Shown piece after piece: positions 23,855-36,745 of a stretch of 64,000 nucleotides of DNA. The DNA lies in contig NRSV01000044.1 in assembly GCA_002286855.1 (NCBI GenBank), positions 186,001 through 250,000 on the forward strand. Reading direction: 5' to 3'. The stretch's first letter is position 1. Every line of letters starts with the position of its first letter. The notes beneath the pieces are model-generated. The model saw only the letters and a list, made by a program, of their open reading frames with translations. It searched no databases and was not told the DNA's origin. The DNA is from Bipolaris cookei (taxonomy: Eukaryota; Ascomycota; Dothideomycetes; Pleosporales; Pleosporaceae). The translations under genes were made by a program, and so were the position numbers.

Positions 23855-24394
23855 GGTGCGCACTCGGCCTTGCGCTATCATAATTAGGCTGCGCAGACCT
23901 CTGCGATTTGTGAATGCCCCACCTAAAGCCGTGTCTCTGCCCCAGCTGTGAGTAGCATCGCGATGTGCGCGATGCGACTTAGGTTTGATTCTGAAAGACC
24001 TCGTTTGACGCTTTCGCTTGGCTACCGCTCTTTATTGAAGTAGGGAAATCGCCATCAGGCTCAGAAATCGGGGCACGACTTTGACATCAGAAAAAACAGC
24101 ATAAAATTTGATGTTATTCATCCATTTTTGTTACTAAGCCTCATCTCTGGGTGTAAAGGCAAGCTACCAAAGATCATCCATGGCCACGACATATTTCTCG
24201 TAGAACCCTAAAAGTCGGCCATGCCATGAAGAGGAAAAGAGAAAGAGCCCTCAAGACAACCGCATTCTATCCATCGTCGGTAGATTCGCTCCTTCCTCGC
24301 AACCAGTATCTCCCTCACTCACTGAGCAAACATGAACCTCTACCCATAATATCAACCCTTATGTCCTTGTGACGGCCCCAAAGCCAACTCGCAC
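23855..24394. other. Intergenic between the small candidate gene and the Argonaute 3' end
   Basis: No gene seen. It contains the 3' flank of the Argonaute gene and the upstream region of the uncertain 91-residue gene. Confidence 0.45.
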
Positions 24395-27300
24395 CTAGAT
24401 GTACCACATGACATCCTTGAGCCTACGCGCGTTCTGAATAGGCATTAGAGGACCAATCTGGACGTGCTGCTTGGAGGAATCAGTCGATGACTCCTCAGCC
24501 TTTGACTCTTTCTTTCCAGACGAGACAGGGCTCTCGTTGAGATGGGCACGTGAGCGGTCCGCAGCCAAGTGAGCATAGTAGACAGCCGGATGCATTGAGA
24601 CTGGAGTGGTCGAGCGCACATACTGGTACGAGTGTTCGAAGATGAACTGCTGAAGCTCGGCAGCCTTCCAATCACCTTCGTTCAGGATGCAGTGGTAATG
24701 GATAGGACGCGCCGTACCCTTGATGGCAACATGGGAGCAGAGATAAAAGTCGAATTCGAACGGATGAGTGCAACCAGACTCTAGCAACGTGCCCGGAAGA
24801 GGGTTGTTGTTGCGGTCGCTCTTGCCAGCTTCGGGGAAGAAGCGGATGTGGTGACGCTTGCCGGCAATCACAACCGTGAACTTGGGAACTTCTTTACAGC
24901 CTAGCTTCTTGAAGCATTCCTTCATGTCATGGACCTCTTCTTCAAGCACTGCAGCGTACTGTGCCTCACCGACTCCGTCGCGGATGTAAAGAACCCGCTG
25001 CGGAGGCCTACCCTGGCCGATCTTCTGCATCCAGTTCTTGGCCATGAACCCGAAGTGATCATCGATGTTGGAGGTCGTGATCATCTCGACGCGATTTCCA
25101 TTGGTCTGAACCTCAGCCCAGTACCTAGCGAAGTGGACGTCGGCAGACACGGTGATGGCAGCAAACGAAGCAGCCTCACCAGAACCCGCCCCCGGAGCAG
25201 GATGAGAGACGTCAGCGCCGATCACCATCGTAGGGATCGAGGCAGCCTTGGGTGCGATCTTGGGAATGACCTGAGACTTCGCGACACAGGTGGCACCGCC
25301 GAGCTTGGCGTTGATCTTCATGCACACGTTGGAGATGTACTGCGGAGAGGCAGACATGACGTGCTTGGCCTGGAGCACTTGTGAAGCGACGCCGAGACGG
25401 ATATCACAATACTTCTTGATGCGGCGGTACACGTCAACGTTCCGATCGTTGACAATGAAGATCATAAGGTCGGGTGGTGTCGAGTACCTGTAAATAAAGT
25501 CAGTGACAGCTGTGCAAAAGAAAGCAGAGATTCCATAGCTTACTTGTTGCCCGTTTGGTTCCAGGCCTTCTGGACTACAATCAAGTTAGTGCGCATCTTG
25601 GAGATTCAGCAAATATGGTTACTCACCCATCTCTCCACCGTCTGCTAGATTTCCTGGACCCATCCAGGGCTTCTTGCCATGCTGGGAATGGGAGAGGATA
25701 TGGCCTCCATGGGCTTCGTAGATCTGGATAAGCTTGAGAACAAAGCTCTCAACAGCTGTGGGTGGTGGACTACCACGACCCTGGATGACGCATACGCCCC
25801 AAGCCTTGATCGGACGCTCCTTGTTTGGCATGACGAACTTTCGTCCATTGAGCCTCCACCGGCCTTGTATCATATCAGCATGTTTGATGGTGGCTTCCTT
25901 TGAGCCCGAACCGAAATGAACAACTGGTGAAGGCAAGATACGAGCCTGAACCTTGGCGGCGTTAGGGTTGACCTTGATTCCATAGTGACTGAGATAGGGG
26001 TCGTTGGCCCAGTTGAGGAGACGAATGCCTTGCTGTACAGCTGCCCAGCGATCCTTAGGAAGGGTAACGGCGAACTTGATCATGTTGGATGTCTGTGTAT
26101 CACTGAGCTTTGTATTGTAACGCTGATTGGCGTTAATCTTGAGGACATCAATCGGCATGTAGACAGGCTCTTTGCGAATCTTCTTCGTCATCCTGACCAC
26201 CGGGATACCACCCATCACGGTGATACCGTACTTCTTCTTGAAGTAAGCGGCGACGGATATCATCTTCGAATGGTCATCTGGGTCTAAGAATTGGGCTTTG
26301 AATGCGTCCTTGTCAACAAATTCATCAATGGTCCACTGGACAGGTTCCTTTGTGTGAGTAGTGGAGACGCCGATGCGCTTGAACTTCCTCAGGTCCTTTT
26401 TTAGGATGGAGCGGTTCCAATCGCGGAGCGCATTCTGGAATATGCTCGCAAACTGTGAAGGGCTACAGTTGAACGCTTGGCCAATGGCACGGGTGAGCTC
26501 TTGGACACGCCAGAATGTACCATTAGCGACATCGACGTTGACGGACAGTGATTTGTTGAATTTGTCATCGAGGACTGGGCGAAGGGAGGTAAAGACACCT
26601 TTGAAAGCTTCAACACCTCCGCCAAGGTCGAAACGTTGCTCGCCTCGTTGGAAGAATGACTTCTTGATCATCGTATACTGCTGTGAAGGCCACATGCGCA
26701 TGACGTGATCGAGGAAATTAAGCGTGTCAATGCAGTCGTTGGACCACGATGCTTTGCCATTCAAAAAGGAATTGAGGCCGACGAAGTCAACCTGGCGAGT
26801 CCAGCGAATATGGACAACATGCTTGTTGCCCCTAGCGCCGGGTTTTGGAGGACGGCCTTGTTCTTCGTCCAGATCAACGGTAATGCGTGTGTCATCACGA
26901 TCTAAGCGTTTGCTAGACCATGCAAGCTTGTTGGTGTCCCAAATCCACTTGTTTGCCTCGCCCAGAGAGGACTTGATAGCATCAGAGTCCCAAATCTTCT
27001 TGAGCAGGACGCGCTTGGTATAGTCTTGAGCGTCGCCGGTGAAGTGAAGCTTGAGGATGTTAGTAAGGCCAAGAGATTTATTATGAGCTACAATCACTTA
27101 CATAGTACTGGTGAACGACAGTGTTTGGAGCCTTGTTGACATTGAAGGTGTTGAGAGTGATGGCCACGGCTTTGCCGTTCTGATTGAAGGTCTGGGGGCG
27201 CGCAGGTAGATCACTTCCTACGTTGACCTGGAAGCTATTTTCAGTAATCTTGTTTTTGCATAAACAAAGAGACGTTCTAATAGGAGTAGTCGAAGAAGGA

Positions 27301-27602
27301 AGTATCATTGGCCTCAACATTGGGGGTACTAATGCATGTGCAGACTGAGACTGGAAGGCGTTTGTACCTACACCTCGAGCGGCGTACCAACCACGCATAC
27401 CAAAGAACTCAGAAAGGTTCTTGAGATCATTGGGCACCGTGTAGTCGACCGCCTTCCTATCGCTGGGGTCGCGATTGCCGTCAAGGCGAGGGATAAACTT
27501 GGGAGAACGCTGAGTGAGGTCCCGAGACTGAGAAGCGGAGTCGTTCGACGAGTCGCTCGACTTCTTCTCGGCCTCAGCGCGCTTCTTCGCTGGACCGGCC
27601 AT
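24395..27602 (-). CDS. AGO: Argonaute (RNA interference) protein, about 967 aa, 5 exons
   Basis: Proposed exons: 27602-27372, 27227-27102, 27049-25627, 25574-25544 (31 nt) and 25487-24395. The last three introns are 52, 52 and 56 bp with GTAAGT, GTGAGT and GTAAGC donors. The first (27228-27371, 144 bp, donor GTAGGT) is a multiple of three with no stop, so retention would insert 48 residues. Order: basic/Ser-rich N-terminus, N and linker domains, PAZ, MID and PIWI. PIWI shows Asp696 (VIGADVSHPAPG), Asp774 (VLYIRDGVGEAQ) and His910 (AVYYAHLAA), the DDH slicer set, and the conserved SHYH-like PIHYHCIL block. The product should bind small RNAs and cut matching transcripts (quelling-type silencing). 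I do not assign it to the QDE-2 or SMS-2 branch. An internal Lys/Glu/Ser insertion precedes the C-terminal RLKDVMWYI, which suits the buried C-terminus of Argonautes. Confidence 0.93.
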
Positions 27603-30137
27603 TGTGGACTGCAGATGCCGTGTTAGTGATACTTGCAGCTGAGGTAGGAGAGTATACGAGATGGGGTGACTGCGGTGATAGACTGATGCAGTACACTTGG
27701 TGCTGCTTAGATGATCTCAATACGTACCTTGGAAAAAGACTAGTTTCGGTTGGGACCTGTTGTAGGTTGCGTGTTCAGACCGAGTTGCCGGCTGGATCTG
27801 GGGAAAGTCAGCGAAGTCCACAGATAGAATCTGAGCCTGTATGTGCTCAGGTTATGCAAGTGGTGGAAGTGAGACATACGATGTGAGGATGTATGAAAGA
27901 AGTGTTGACGGTCTTCGAGAGTGAGGTGTAAGGTAAAGGGATAGAAGGTAAGGGATGCAGAGATCGGGAGTTATAGAGCAGTGCCAAGCTATGACCATAT
28001 GAGCAACAAACGGAGAGAGCAGGCACGGTGGGGACGCCAGGTGACTGCGGGGTGAAAGCAGTGGCAGTGCAGCAGGCAGCGAGCAATTGGTATGATACAG
28101 AATAGGCAGTGGTGGCGGTACAGGGCTCACAGATAGCAGTGAAGATGGCGAAAGGGGAAATACGATGATTGAAGAGAGACCCGAGCCTGTTGGAGGTGTG
28201 TATGGTGTTTGCAGTGGTCGAGACTGGATTGTTTGCAGGAAGCAGCTTGAGACTAGCTCTTGTTGGTGCAGGCAGGGCTTTCAAAGACTTTGAAGATGTT
28301 GGACTGTGATAGTCTGAGCTTATAAAGGAAGTTTGATGTTGTCATGTGAGGAAGGAAGGAAGGTTGGAGCTGTGGGAGACCAAGCTTATATGGATAAAGG
28401 AGTGCGCTAACTTGGTGGGCACAAGATCCCACTGAGTTAGGCGGTATTGACAGGTGAAGTCGGCATTCTATTCTGATACCTGGATTCTGAAGCTCTGGTG
28501 AGAACTGTGCAGTTGTACCGCTGTTAATGTCGGTGAGTGATTAGTGAAAGAGTGCATGGGACATACAGGCAGAAATGGGTATTACGATTGTTCACTGAGT
28601 AAAAGAACAACTCAAAAAAGGTAAGATTGGTTTCAGATTGTGATGGTTATTAAGGATGGAAAATTGAGTTGTAAAAACTTGTGTATTCTCTTGTCCTGTT
28701 ATCGATCCGCCTTAGGGTTATTTATACGTGGTGGTTGCGGGCGCCATGATTAGGTTCGCTAAACGGTCTTTTTGGTTTTCCCTGGCAGAGTCCAGTTGTT
28801 TACATACCGGTGCAGTAATAGAGTTCCTGAAATTTCTTCGGTTCTGGTTCGTAGAATCTAGGCACTCACATCTGACAATTGGAGTCAATACTAGATGAGA
28901 AAGAACGGGGAGACGGTAAACGAACAAGTGATATGGTACCCTTCTCCTAAAGCTCGTCCCGAGGATGCTGTAGCTGTGTTGAGGCTTGATGAGTGTGGAG
29001 GGTTACTCGCCTTTCGCCACTTGTCTATCCATGAGATCAGCATCACGCATGAACTTAACTTTTTGACTTGTGTGGCGGTTCACAATAACCTGGTGTTGCG
29101 GAACTCGTCGCTGTCACCCACACTATGAGTCAATAACCAAAATAGTGAGCAGGTCAATTCACTACGATTTCTGAAGCAGCCCTGAGCACCTTCAGAAAAG
29201 GCGCCATCTTTCATGTGACGCATTTCCAGCGCTTGAGTCGTCATGTGCATTCGGCTGCAGTGGCAGTGCATCAAGCTGTCAGACACAAACTAGACTGCCG
29301 CCATGCGCCGACAATCCGGAACGTCGTTCTCCCTTGCCCATTTCTTCTTGCAGCATTCGCGATTTGCACGATATTTCGCATATGTTCAATTCATTCATTA
29401 CATGTGCACACTGGTGCATCGGAATGAGACGCAGTTACGTCCTTGTCCCGAAGGATGTATATGTTTGCTATAAGAATCACATTGATGCTACGCTGGAATA
29501 TTAGAAATGGCTAGAATAAAAGGGTGAGGAGCGTAATACACAAAGTGATACATCCCCCAACCCCCTTTCATTGATATTATCGAAGAGCACCGTAGACAGC
29601 GATGACGAACATCCGACTACAAAGATGCAAAAGAATAAAAAGCCTCTTAGCTTCTCTATCCATGCCCGAGAAACACAGAAAGCTGCAAAAATCTCCTTTC
29701 CCCAGCCATACCTTCGGGTCCCAGATATTGCAATTTTCAAAGGAATCAGCTCTGAAGCGCAAAGAAGAACAAGTAGAAGAAAAGAAGAGCAGAGATGAAC
29801 CTTACCACCCAGAGACATGTCGCGTTCGATGGAAGGATGTCTTCGTTCATATACACTTTTCATTACAAAAAGACCACATATGGTCTACGTCCCCATCTTC
29901 CTAAGGCCCGTGGGTCATTTTATCCAAGCATTCCCACATGTGTAAAAAAGGTTCGTTCGCATTCGCCAAATTGAGAAGAGAGATACAAGATAAACGCCAT
30001 CCAAATGCAATGCTAATTTGATAGCAACTCCGATTCCAGTTGCTGAGTGCTCACGGTCATCCTGAGCCCACAGCCGCAATGCGCTTTCCGCATAAATGGA
30101 CATTTCACCTTCCGTGTAGAAGCACGGTCCGGATTAT
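27603..30137. other. 2.5 kb Argonaute upstream region, no gene found
   Basis: Probably the promoter and leader of the Argonaute gene (minus strand) plus the 3' flank of RNA14. Short frames at 27852-28284 on the minus strand are Ser/Leu/Pro-rich and lack a family signature. The frame at 29501-29863 (-) is hydrophobic by composition. GGAAGGAAGG runs occur near 28350. I see no RNA gene. Confidence 0.45.
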
Positions 30138-33100
30138 CTAAGTCCCCCAAGGGTTTGCACCAGGCATGGCTGCGTGCATGGGAATGTGCCCGCCATTACC
30201 ATACTTCTCCTGTATGCTTTGGAGCTGCTGTGCCGTTGTTGGGGTGGTCCCCCAGCGCTGCGGTTGCGGTATGGCCTGGCCGAGAGGAACAGGAATGGCG
30301 GCCACATCTCGTAGCAAGCTGACGAGCCCGTCGGCCTTGAACCGCGTCTCCTTGTACGTGTGTGCGGGGGGAATAATGCTGAGAAGAAAGTTGATTCCAC
30401 GAGGAAGGGGTGGTGGACCTTGAGCCTGTCCGATAGGTGTAGCGCCAGCGGTAGCGAGGTTGCGGCGCGCAGCATCGAGACGGCGACCTGCAGCACCCTT
30501 GAGAGGCGACTCACCGCGAGCAAGCTTGCGGGGTTGTGGCACGTCTTCCACGTCCTCGAGTGGGCGCTTTGGCGAGTTGGTGACAGGGTGAAGGTTGTTG
30601 AGGTGAGGGGAGTTGGCAATGGCAGGAGACGCAAGACGCTGTTGTTCTACAATAGGCGGTGGCTGTGGGGGCATTACAGGAGCAGGTTGCTGCTCTTCAA
30701 CCGAGGGCATAACTGATGGCATGGCTGGTGGCATAGATGCTGGCATGACCGGCCTCATTTGTGTGCGGGGAGAGATGATGTGGCGGACGGAAATGGGGTC
30801 GAAGGTTGAGCTTGCGAATCGTTGCGAGAAGCGATACAACTGGGGATCTTCAGGGAAGAGAGTTGCCATACGCTGCTCGAGCTTGGTGATCTGGGCCAGT
30901 TCACCAAACTGAGCCTCGTAATCATGGAAGAAGGCAAAAAGAGACTTGGCTCGATGGACGTTTTCCGGCTTGGCCGTCAGTTTTCCAACGACAGTTTCGA
31001 AGACAGCACGGGCGTCTGTGGCAGTTAGTACAAAAATAAATGAACAAAAATAAGCTTGTAAACTTACTGGTTGAGTCATTCAGCTTGATCAAGTGTTTAA
31101 TGTACTCCAACGCAAACTGCTCATCTTCTGGGAACAGCTTCATACCGCGCTCAAAAATCTTTTGTGCAGCTGGCTCCTGGTAGCAGTGATGTTCAATGAG
31201 TGCGCTAGCTACGTAGGCCTCACTGAGCAGCTTTCCCTTTTTGCGAGCCTCAGTGAAGATACCACGGAAGCCACCAACATCCCCCTTTGGATCTCCCTTG
31301 CCCTGAACACGACGCATTGCACGCATGAGCGCTATCCATGCATATGTGAGCGTCTTCTTAAGATTTTGGGTTTGCGCATTGTATCCGGCAGACATGGCTT
31401 GGAGTTGGCTATTGAAGGCATCTTCCTTCTCCTTTAATCGTCGTGCGGCAACGACCTCATCTTCGTCATCTGCGTCCTCATTCTGCTGCGCGATTGCGCG
31501 TGCAGCCTCGTCAGCAGCCTTCTGGGCTTCAAACTGCTCCTTTGCTCGCGCAATAGAGTGCTCTTCTCGCTTCTTGACCTGTGCTGTAAGGTCATAAATG
31601 GTATCGAGGAGCTTTTGATATGGATCTCGCACAGCCCTGCCCTTGGCGATGATGCCAGCTTGGCCATCCTCGAAATCGGTACGCTGCTCGACCTGGCTAG
31701 CTTTCTTGAAAGCAAGCAGACAGCTCTCAGGGTTTGCCTCGATGCCGTCATTGAGAAACTTGTCGCCTTCAGCCTGCAGGTTGTTCTCGTAAGACCATTC
31801 GGCCGCCTCATACCATAGCTCTGGCCAGAAACGAAGAGCCATCAAAGCGTTCTTGTAAAGGTGCAGAACACGCTTGTTGTACAGTTCGCGGTTTTCGGTT
31901 GCGCATTCGAGTGGATCACTCTTCTCCCATTGGATCCAGTTTTTCCACAACTTGACTTGGTTCATGTACTCCTCATAGCCATCGAAACCGGCAGCAGGTG
32001 GAAGCTTGGGCAAGGTAGTTCGGATGACACCTCTTGTGATGTTGTTGTCAAGAACGTTGATAGCACTGCGAGCAGTCATGTATGCAGGCGAAGTTTCCTG
32101 TAGTTGTTTGCGACCCTGTGACGAGATAAGTTTACTGAAGCGAAAGGTAGACCATGAGAATGCTTACCGAGACCTTGTTCATGCTCATCTCAAACTTGTC
32201 ATAGTCACGCCAAATTTCTAGAGTAGCGTTGTGAGGAACTGATACGGCGCGCTGGTAGACTTTTCGCAAGGTGTCCATCTTTTGCATATCCTGCCAGTTG
32301 CTGCCACCGAGAACGCCAGGCCCAGTCTTGAGCATCTCAATGTAATCAAGCCATAGCTTACCGGCTTGAACATCAATATCAACCGAGTTCAGCACAAACT
32401 CATAGGCTTGAGTGACTGTCTGGCGATTCTGCCCATTCTGGTCAGTGGTGAGATTGAAGCGACGTCGGATGAAGTCAATGTAAGCAGAGTATATGCCGAT
32501 ATATTGAGCTGAAGGAATCGAACGACCAAAGAGATGTTCGACTTTTGGCAGCTCATCAAGTTCGGTTTCAAACTGAATGTACTCTACCCATTGCTCGCCC
32601 TGACTATGTTAGTGGAATGACTTGAACTGCTCACTGCTATGCATGCTTACTGCCGAAGGAAAGACTTTGAGGAAGCGCTCGAATACAGCTCGGGCGTCGT
32701 CGTGCTTGTGTCGCCTGCGGTGCTCCTCAATTAGACTCAACCACGCTTCGATATCACCACGCGGATCTTCAGCAATGCGATCTTCGAGAATACCCACTCG
32801 ATCCTGAGGAAGACGAGCCTTTGGCAGAGAAGCAGAAGTAGGCGCCGGAGTGGCTGGCGCTACAGAGGGACGGGCTGAAGCAACATTCAAGACGTCGGGA
32901 GTAGCTGGCTTAGTAACGTCTGGGACAGGCGTACTGCCGTTAGGAAGAGAAGCAACAGAGGGAGCAGGCTCATTGACAGCGACAGGAGCAGAAACAGATG
33001 CAGGAGCCAGGTCTTGTGCACTATGTAACTGTACATCTGGGTTGGGAAGTGTATTGTTTGGTGTGTTTGTAAAAGAAGGCTGAGGCGACTCAGCGTCTCC

Positions 33101-33475
33101 CGTAGCTCCCAGCAGTGTAGCATTCGCCTCTTGCGGCTGTGCAGCGGACTCCTCTTCCTCGTCCTCGCTCTCGTCGACAAACCCACCCACGGTGCGCGGT
33201 CGCTTAGACTGCGGCGCTGCGGACGCCTCTGCAGGGGCCTGGGGGGGCTGGGACTGCGACCCATGCTCGCCCTCGGTAGTTGGTGGTGGAGAGTTGGCGC
33301 CCGATTCTGGCGGCGCGGACCCAGATTGTTCTGAGTGTGCAGAAAAGGTCGCGGTCGGATCGTATTCATCCTGGCCAGTAGGCGCGTCGGGCATATTGTA
33401 GCCGGCTGAAGGGTCGTACTCTTCGTCCTTTTGCGCCTCTAGGAAGGCGAGCTCGGCCTCGTCCGCCATCGACAT
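30138..33475 (-). CDS. RNA14: mRNA 3'-end-processing protein Rna14 (1060 aa, 4 exons)
   Basis: Exons 33475-32651, 32599-32168, 32115-31068 and 31015-30138; introns of 51, 52, 52 and 52 bp have GTAAGC/GTAAGT donors and YAG ends (the first and last have clear CTAAC branch motifs). Residues 1-240 are acidic and low in complexity. From about 245 come HAT (half-a-TPR) repeats, such as DIEAWLSLIEEHRRR, GEQWVEYIQFETELDELP, LWLDYIEML and IWRDYDKFEMSMNK, through to the end of exon 3. The C-terminal third is Pro/Gln-rich with a final conserved monkeytail-like segment. Rna14 is the scaffold of cleavage factor IA with Rna15, Pcf11 and Clp1, equivalent to animal CstF77. Length agrees with Aspergillus homologues. 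A second in-frame ATG follows two codons in (33469) and could also serve as start. Confidence 0.95.
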
Positions 33476-34065
33476 GGCCGGATACGAGCTGTGCAAGGCG
33501 GTTAGAAGTGGTCGCTGAGGAGTGGCAGGTGCAGGATTACAAAGTGCGTGGACGTGTCGAGTGGTTTGCAATGAATTTCTTTGTCGCGTGGTTAGTTGTG
33601 TAAGCAATACGCGACAGAGTCAAGGATGCACTCGACGCTCTTAATATGCTGTCGGCAGCCTCGAAAGGTCGTGTCTGGGTATTTTCAAGACGTGCGCGAT
33701 AACAGAGAGGATAGTGCGCCGTCGGGCGTGGTCGAGTGGGCGCGCCGTATATGAGGTGAGGGTGAGCAAAGGTTGCGAGTCGGCGATGCGGCCTGTTAGC
33801 GGAGGACGGAGCCTGACATGCTTTGGCCTTGGCACCGGCCCTAGTGCGCAGCCGCCAGGCACCCGACCCATGTCATGGCTCAGGCACATCCACACTGTCC
33901 ACATTGACGTCTTTCACATGCATTTCCCGACTATAACTATGGAAACTTGGGACTCGCCGTGACACGGTAACCGCTGCGCCCTATACCTCATTCTCCGCCC
34001 CTGCCGCCGCACTCACACGCCCAGCCGCTGCCTCCACTACGCCTTTCACCTTCACATAGCCCGGC
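33476..34065. other. Shared promoter between RNA14 (-) and UNC-50/GMH1 (+)
   Basis: The 590 bp separating the two divergent start codons. No reading frame of note. Both are housekeeping genes, so a bidirectional promoter is likely. Confidence 0.6.
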
Positions 34066-35001
34066 ATGAACCCACATATATCCCTCCCACGGCCGACGGG
34101 CGGGCCCTCTAACTTTGGCTCCATGCCCTCGTCGCGGCGCAATGAAATCAAGATGCCGCGCTTCTTCAAACGCATGTTCAAGTTCCCCCAGATGGACTTT
34201 GAGATGGCCGCATGGGAGATCATGAGCCTGATAATAGCACCCAAGAAGGTGTTTCGCCAGATATTCTACCACGTATACCACAATATGTGCCCTTACATTC
34301 CCGATGCATCGCTGATGACTCTTTAGAAACAAACAACAAAAACATATCACCGACCCGACCCATCCTTCACATATCTGCTCTCCTTCTTCCTTACTCTCAC
34401 CTCCCTCGCCTGGGGTTTCGCATACGCCGATGGTTTCACACAGACCCTCCACATAATTCTCATTTTTATCTTTGGACACTTCCTGCTGCTCTCGCTTGTT
34501 GTAGCCACTCTATTCTTCTTCCTTGTAGGCCGATTACTAGGTCCAGACAACACGCTGCTGCCAGGCCGACGAAGAGGCCTATACAACCTTGGTGAAGACT
34601 CTGGCAAGGAAGAGCTAGAGTTTGGCTACTGCTGGGATGTGGCTATCAGGGCTTTCGTGCCAGTTTGGGTCTTTCTCTACGTTGTGCAGTTTATCTGCAT
34701 GCCTTTAGTAGGAACGCAGCACTGGTAAGACGCCCATCACTATGGGAGAAAGCTGGCGCTGACATACCTCAGGTTCTCACTCCTCCTATCCAATACGCTC
34801 TATCTACTCGCATTGAACTACTACTTCATCATTACCTTCCTGGGCTATAAAGAGCTGCCTTTCTTACACCACACAGAACTGCTACTAGTACCAGTTGCCA
34901 TCATGGCCATACTCTGGTTCGCATCTCTTTTTGGTTTCAACATGTCAACACACTTTGCCCCAGTGTTATGGACAGGAGCAAAATTGCGCAAGCATGTTTG
35001 A
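34066..35001 (+). CDS. GMH1: UNC-50 family Golgi membrane protein (277 aa, 3 exons)
   Basis: Exons 34066-34272, 34327-34724 and 34773-35001; introns of 54 and 48 bp (donors GTATAC and GTAAGA, acceptors TTTAG and CTCAG). The family hallmark RMFKFPQMDFEMAAWE lies near residue 36, followed by IIAPKKVFRQIFYH and, across the intron, HRPDPSFTYLL. Five hydrophobic helices follow, including SFFLTLTSLAWGFAYADG, the LIFIFGHFLLLSLVV pair and the C-terminal ILWFASLFGFNMSTHF. UNC-50 proteins (yeast Gmh1) sit in the inner Golgi membrane, interact with Arf-GEFs of the Gea class and help traffic certain receptors. Length is as expected for the family. Confidence 0.95.
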
Positions 35002-35706
35002 TTACTACTAGATGTAAAAGCGGATAGAACGGGAATGGAGAAGCAATCCAGACGCATGAGGCGCAACAACCTTGCATCTCCAAAATTTGCATCTTTTTCA
35101 AGCGCTAAACATTGACCAATTCCCATCATCATCGACATTTAGGGCGCAACTCATCGTGGCATTTTCAGCGAGGTAGATGAATGCAATTTGTACCATCATG
35201 AGTTGACCTTTTCTGTGCTAACATGGTAGAGACATCTCTTCTGAAAAGCTTGAAAGAGTCTTGCAACTACACTGGTATCTATACGCAAGACCCATTCGTA
35301 ACCAAAGACTTGCAATAAGAGTGACATTTGAACTTCGAGAGTCGACATGCGCCACCTCTACAAGAAGAGACTTGGATCTTCTATCATCTACAAACAAGAA
35401 ACTACGCATCGTATGTATACTGCTTCTAGGGCCGTTGGAGATGCTAGTTTTAATTTTGACCCTCCATAGTTGATTAGACGCTCAGGGCATGTTCAAGCGA
35501 GGCGACCGTAAGAGTTGGTGAGAACCAGGGGGTTTTTTTTTTAAAAAAAAAGAAATGTAATTTTGGGTTCCAATTACAATACATAAACTGATCGAATTAT
35601 TAGATGAAGAAAATAAAGAAAGGCGTGTGATCTTATCCTCCCCAAAACTGAGCCATGTCACACAGCCCCGCTGGGGTGCCAGTGGAAAAAGATTTGAGCG
35701 TTGCTT
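35002..35706. other. Convergent intergenic region with a T/A run
   Basis: AT-rich DNA between convergent genes. It includes a T-run followed directly by an A-run at 35533-35551. No gene seen. Confidence 0.5.
35533..35551. repeat. Poly-T/poly-A run
   Basis: About ten T followed by nine A, self-complementary. Lies between the 3' ends of convergent genes and may serve polyadenylation on either strand; it is not a bacterial-type terminator. Confidence 0.6.
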
Positions 35707-36745
35707 TTACTGGTAGTTGGCAGTTGCCTTGGTAGTCTTTCCAGAAACCAACTCAACATCCTTAACCACAACCTGAGTGCCAAGATCAGAAGTAACCCTA
35801 ACCCAAGCAGTCTTGGTACCAGTACCGCCGTTTCCAACGAGGGTAAAGAAGTTGTTGATGTTACGGGTAGTTGGCTTCCAGGTGTTTCCGCCATCGCCCG
35901 AGACCTCGAGCTTCGCAGTGTGGAGCCTGGCGTTGACAACGGTAGCAGCGAACCAATACTGCGACGAACCACCGTGCATGCGGATCTGGAGCGGATCGGC
36001 GATGGGGCACTCGACGTATTTCCAGGTTGTTTCAATCATGCCACGGTTCTTGTTGTCGAGCTTGGAGAACATGTTGGGTGTAAGATCCAGGTGGACGGCA
36101 TCACCTCCAGTCTTGTTGGTGATCTGGTCATGTTGTTAGTATTCATGTATCCTCAGTGCTGCTTTTTTTAAGAGGGGACTCTCTTACCATGGCGATCTTC
36201 TTCTTGCCCTGGTAGCTGATTTCGACGCAGGCACCGCAGTGGTAGGAGCTGTTCCAGATCACTTCGGAGACGCAGGTTGAGCCGTCAATTGTGGCGGGGA
36301 GGACATAGTCGACGAAGGCGCAGGCTCCACCTTGCCAGCATGATCCTTCTTCACAGTCCTCTCCATACCAAGTGGTATCTCCGTTGAAAGTCTCTGTATA
36401 AGCCGACGAGGCAGTAGGAGACGGGACAATAACGAGGGTGGTAGTGGGAGACGGGATGGTAGGAGAGGAGGATGAGTTGTCTGGAACAGGCGAGTTGTCA
36501 GGAGTGGGGGTGTTAGTGCCAGGAACAGGCGAAGTTCCAGGGTTGGAGGAGCCAGGAACAGGCGAGGTTCCGGGATTGGAAGATGTGTCGGGAACGGACG
36601 AGATGCCAGGAACAGACGAGGCTGCAGGAGTAGGCGTGTTGTTATGAGCGCCTGCGCCCTTAACGTGACACTCTGCAGGACGAGCTGCAGTAAATGACGC
36701 CAAAGCCAAGATGGCTGCCATGTAGGTTGAAGCGAATCGGACCAT
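35707..36745 (-). CDS. Secreted expansin-like protein (324 aa, 2 exons)
   Basis: Exons 36745-36188 and 36123-35707; the 64-bp intron has donor GTAAGA and acceptor CCAG. Residues 1-21 form a signal peptide (MVRFASTYMAAILALASFTA). Residues 30-100 are a Pro/Ser/Thr linker with repeated PGTSPVPG units, probably O-glycosylated. A double-psi beta-barrel domain runs from about 114, with TWYGEDCEEGSCWQGGACAF and a Cys pair near HCGACVEI; a C-terminal expansin/CBM63-like beta-sandwich follows (SSQYWFAATVVNA, then ELVSGK). Expansin-like proteins loosen cellulose or chitin networks without hydrolysis. The conserved Asp of microbial expansins may be the one in IADPLQIRMHG, but I have not aligned it. A CTTTATAAAG palindrome 128 bp upstream is a plausible TATA box. 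Confidence 0.82.

Noticed and set aside
29501..29863. Hydrophobic 120-codon minus-strand frame
   Set aside because: No signal-peptide-plus-domain logic, and the opposite strand is equally open. Treated as chance.
32887..33369. 160-codon frame overlapping RNA14 exon 1
   Set aside because: It lies in another frame of the low-complexity acidic part of RNA14 and has no domain.
35533..35551. T/A run as an intrinsic terminator
   Set aside because: Intrinsic terminators are bacterial. In this fungal context it is at most a polyadenylation-related AT run.
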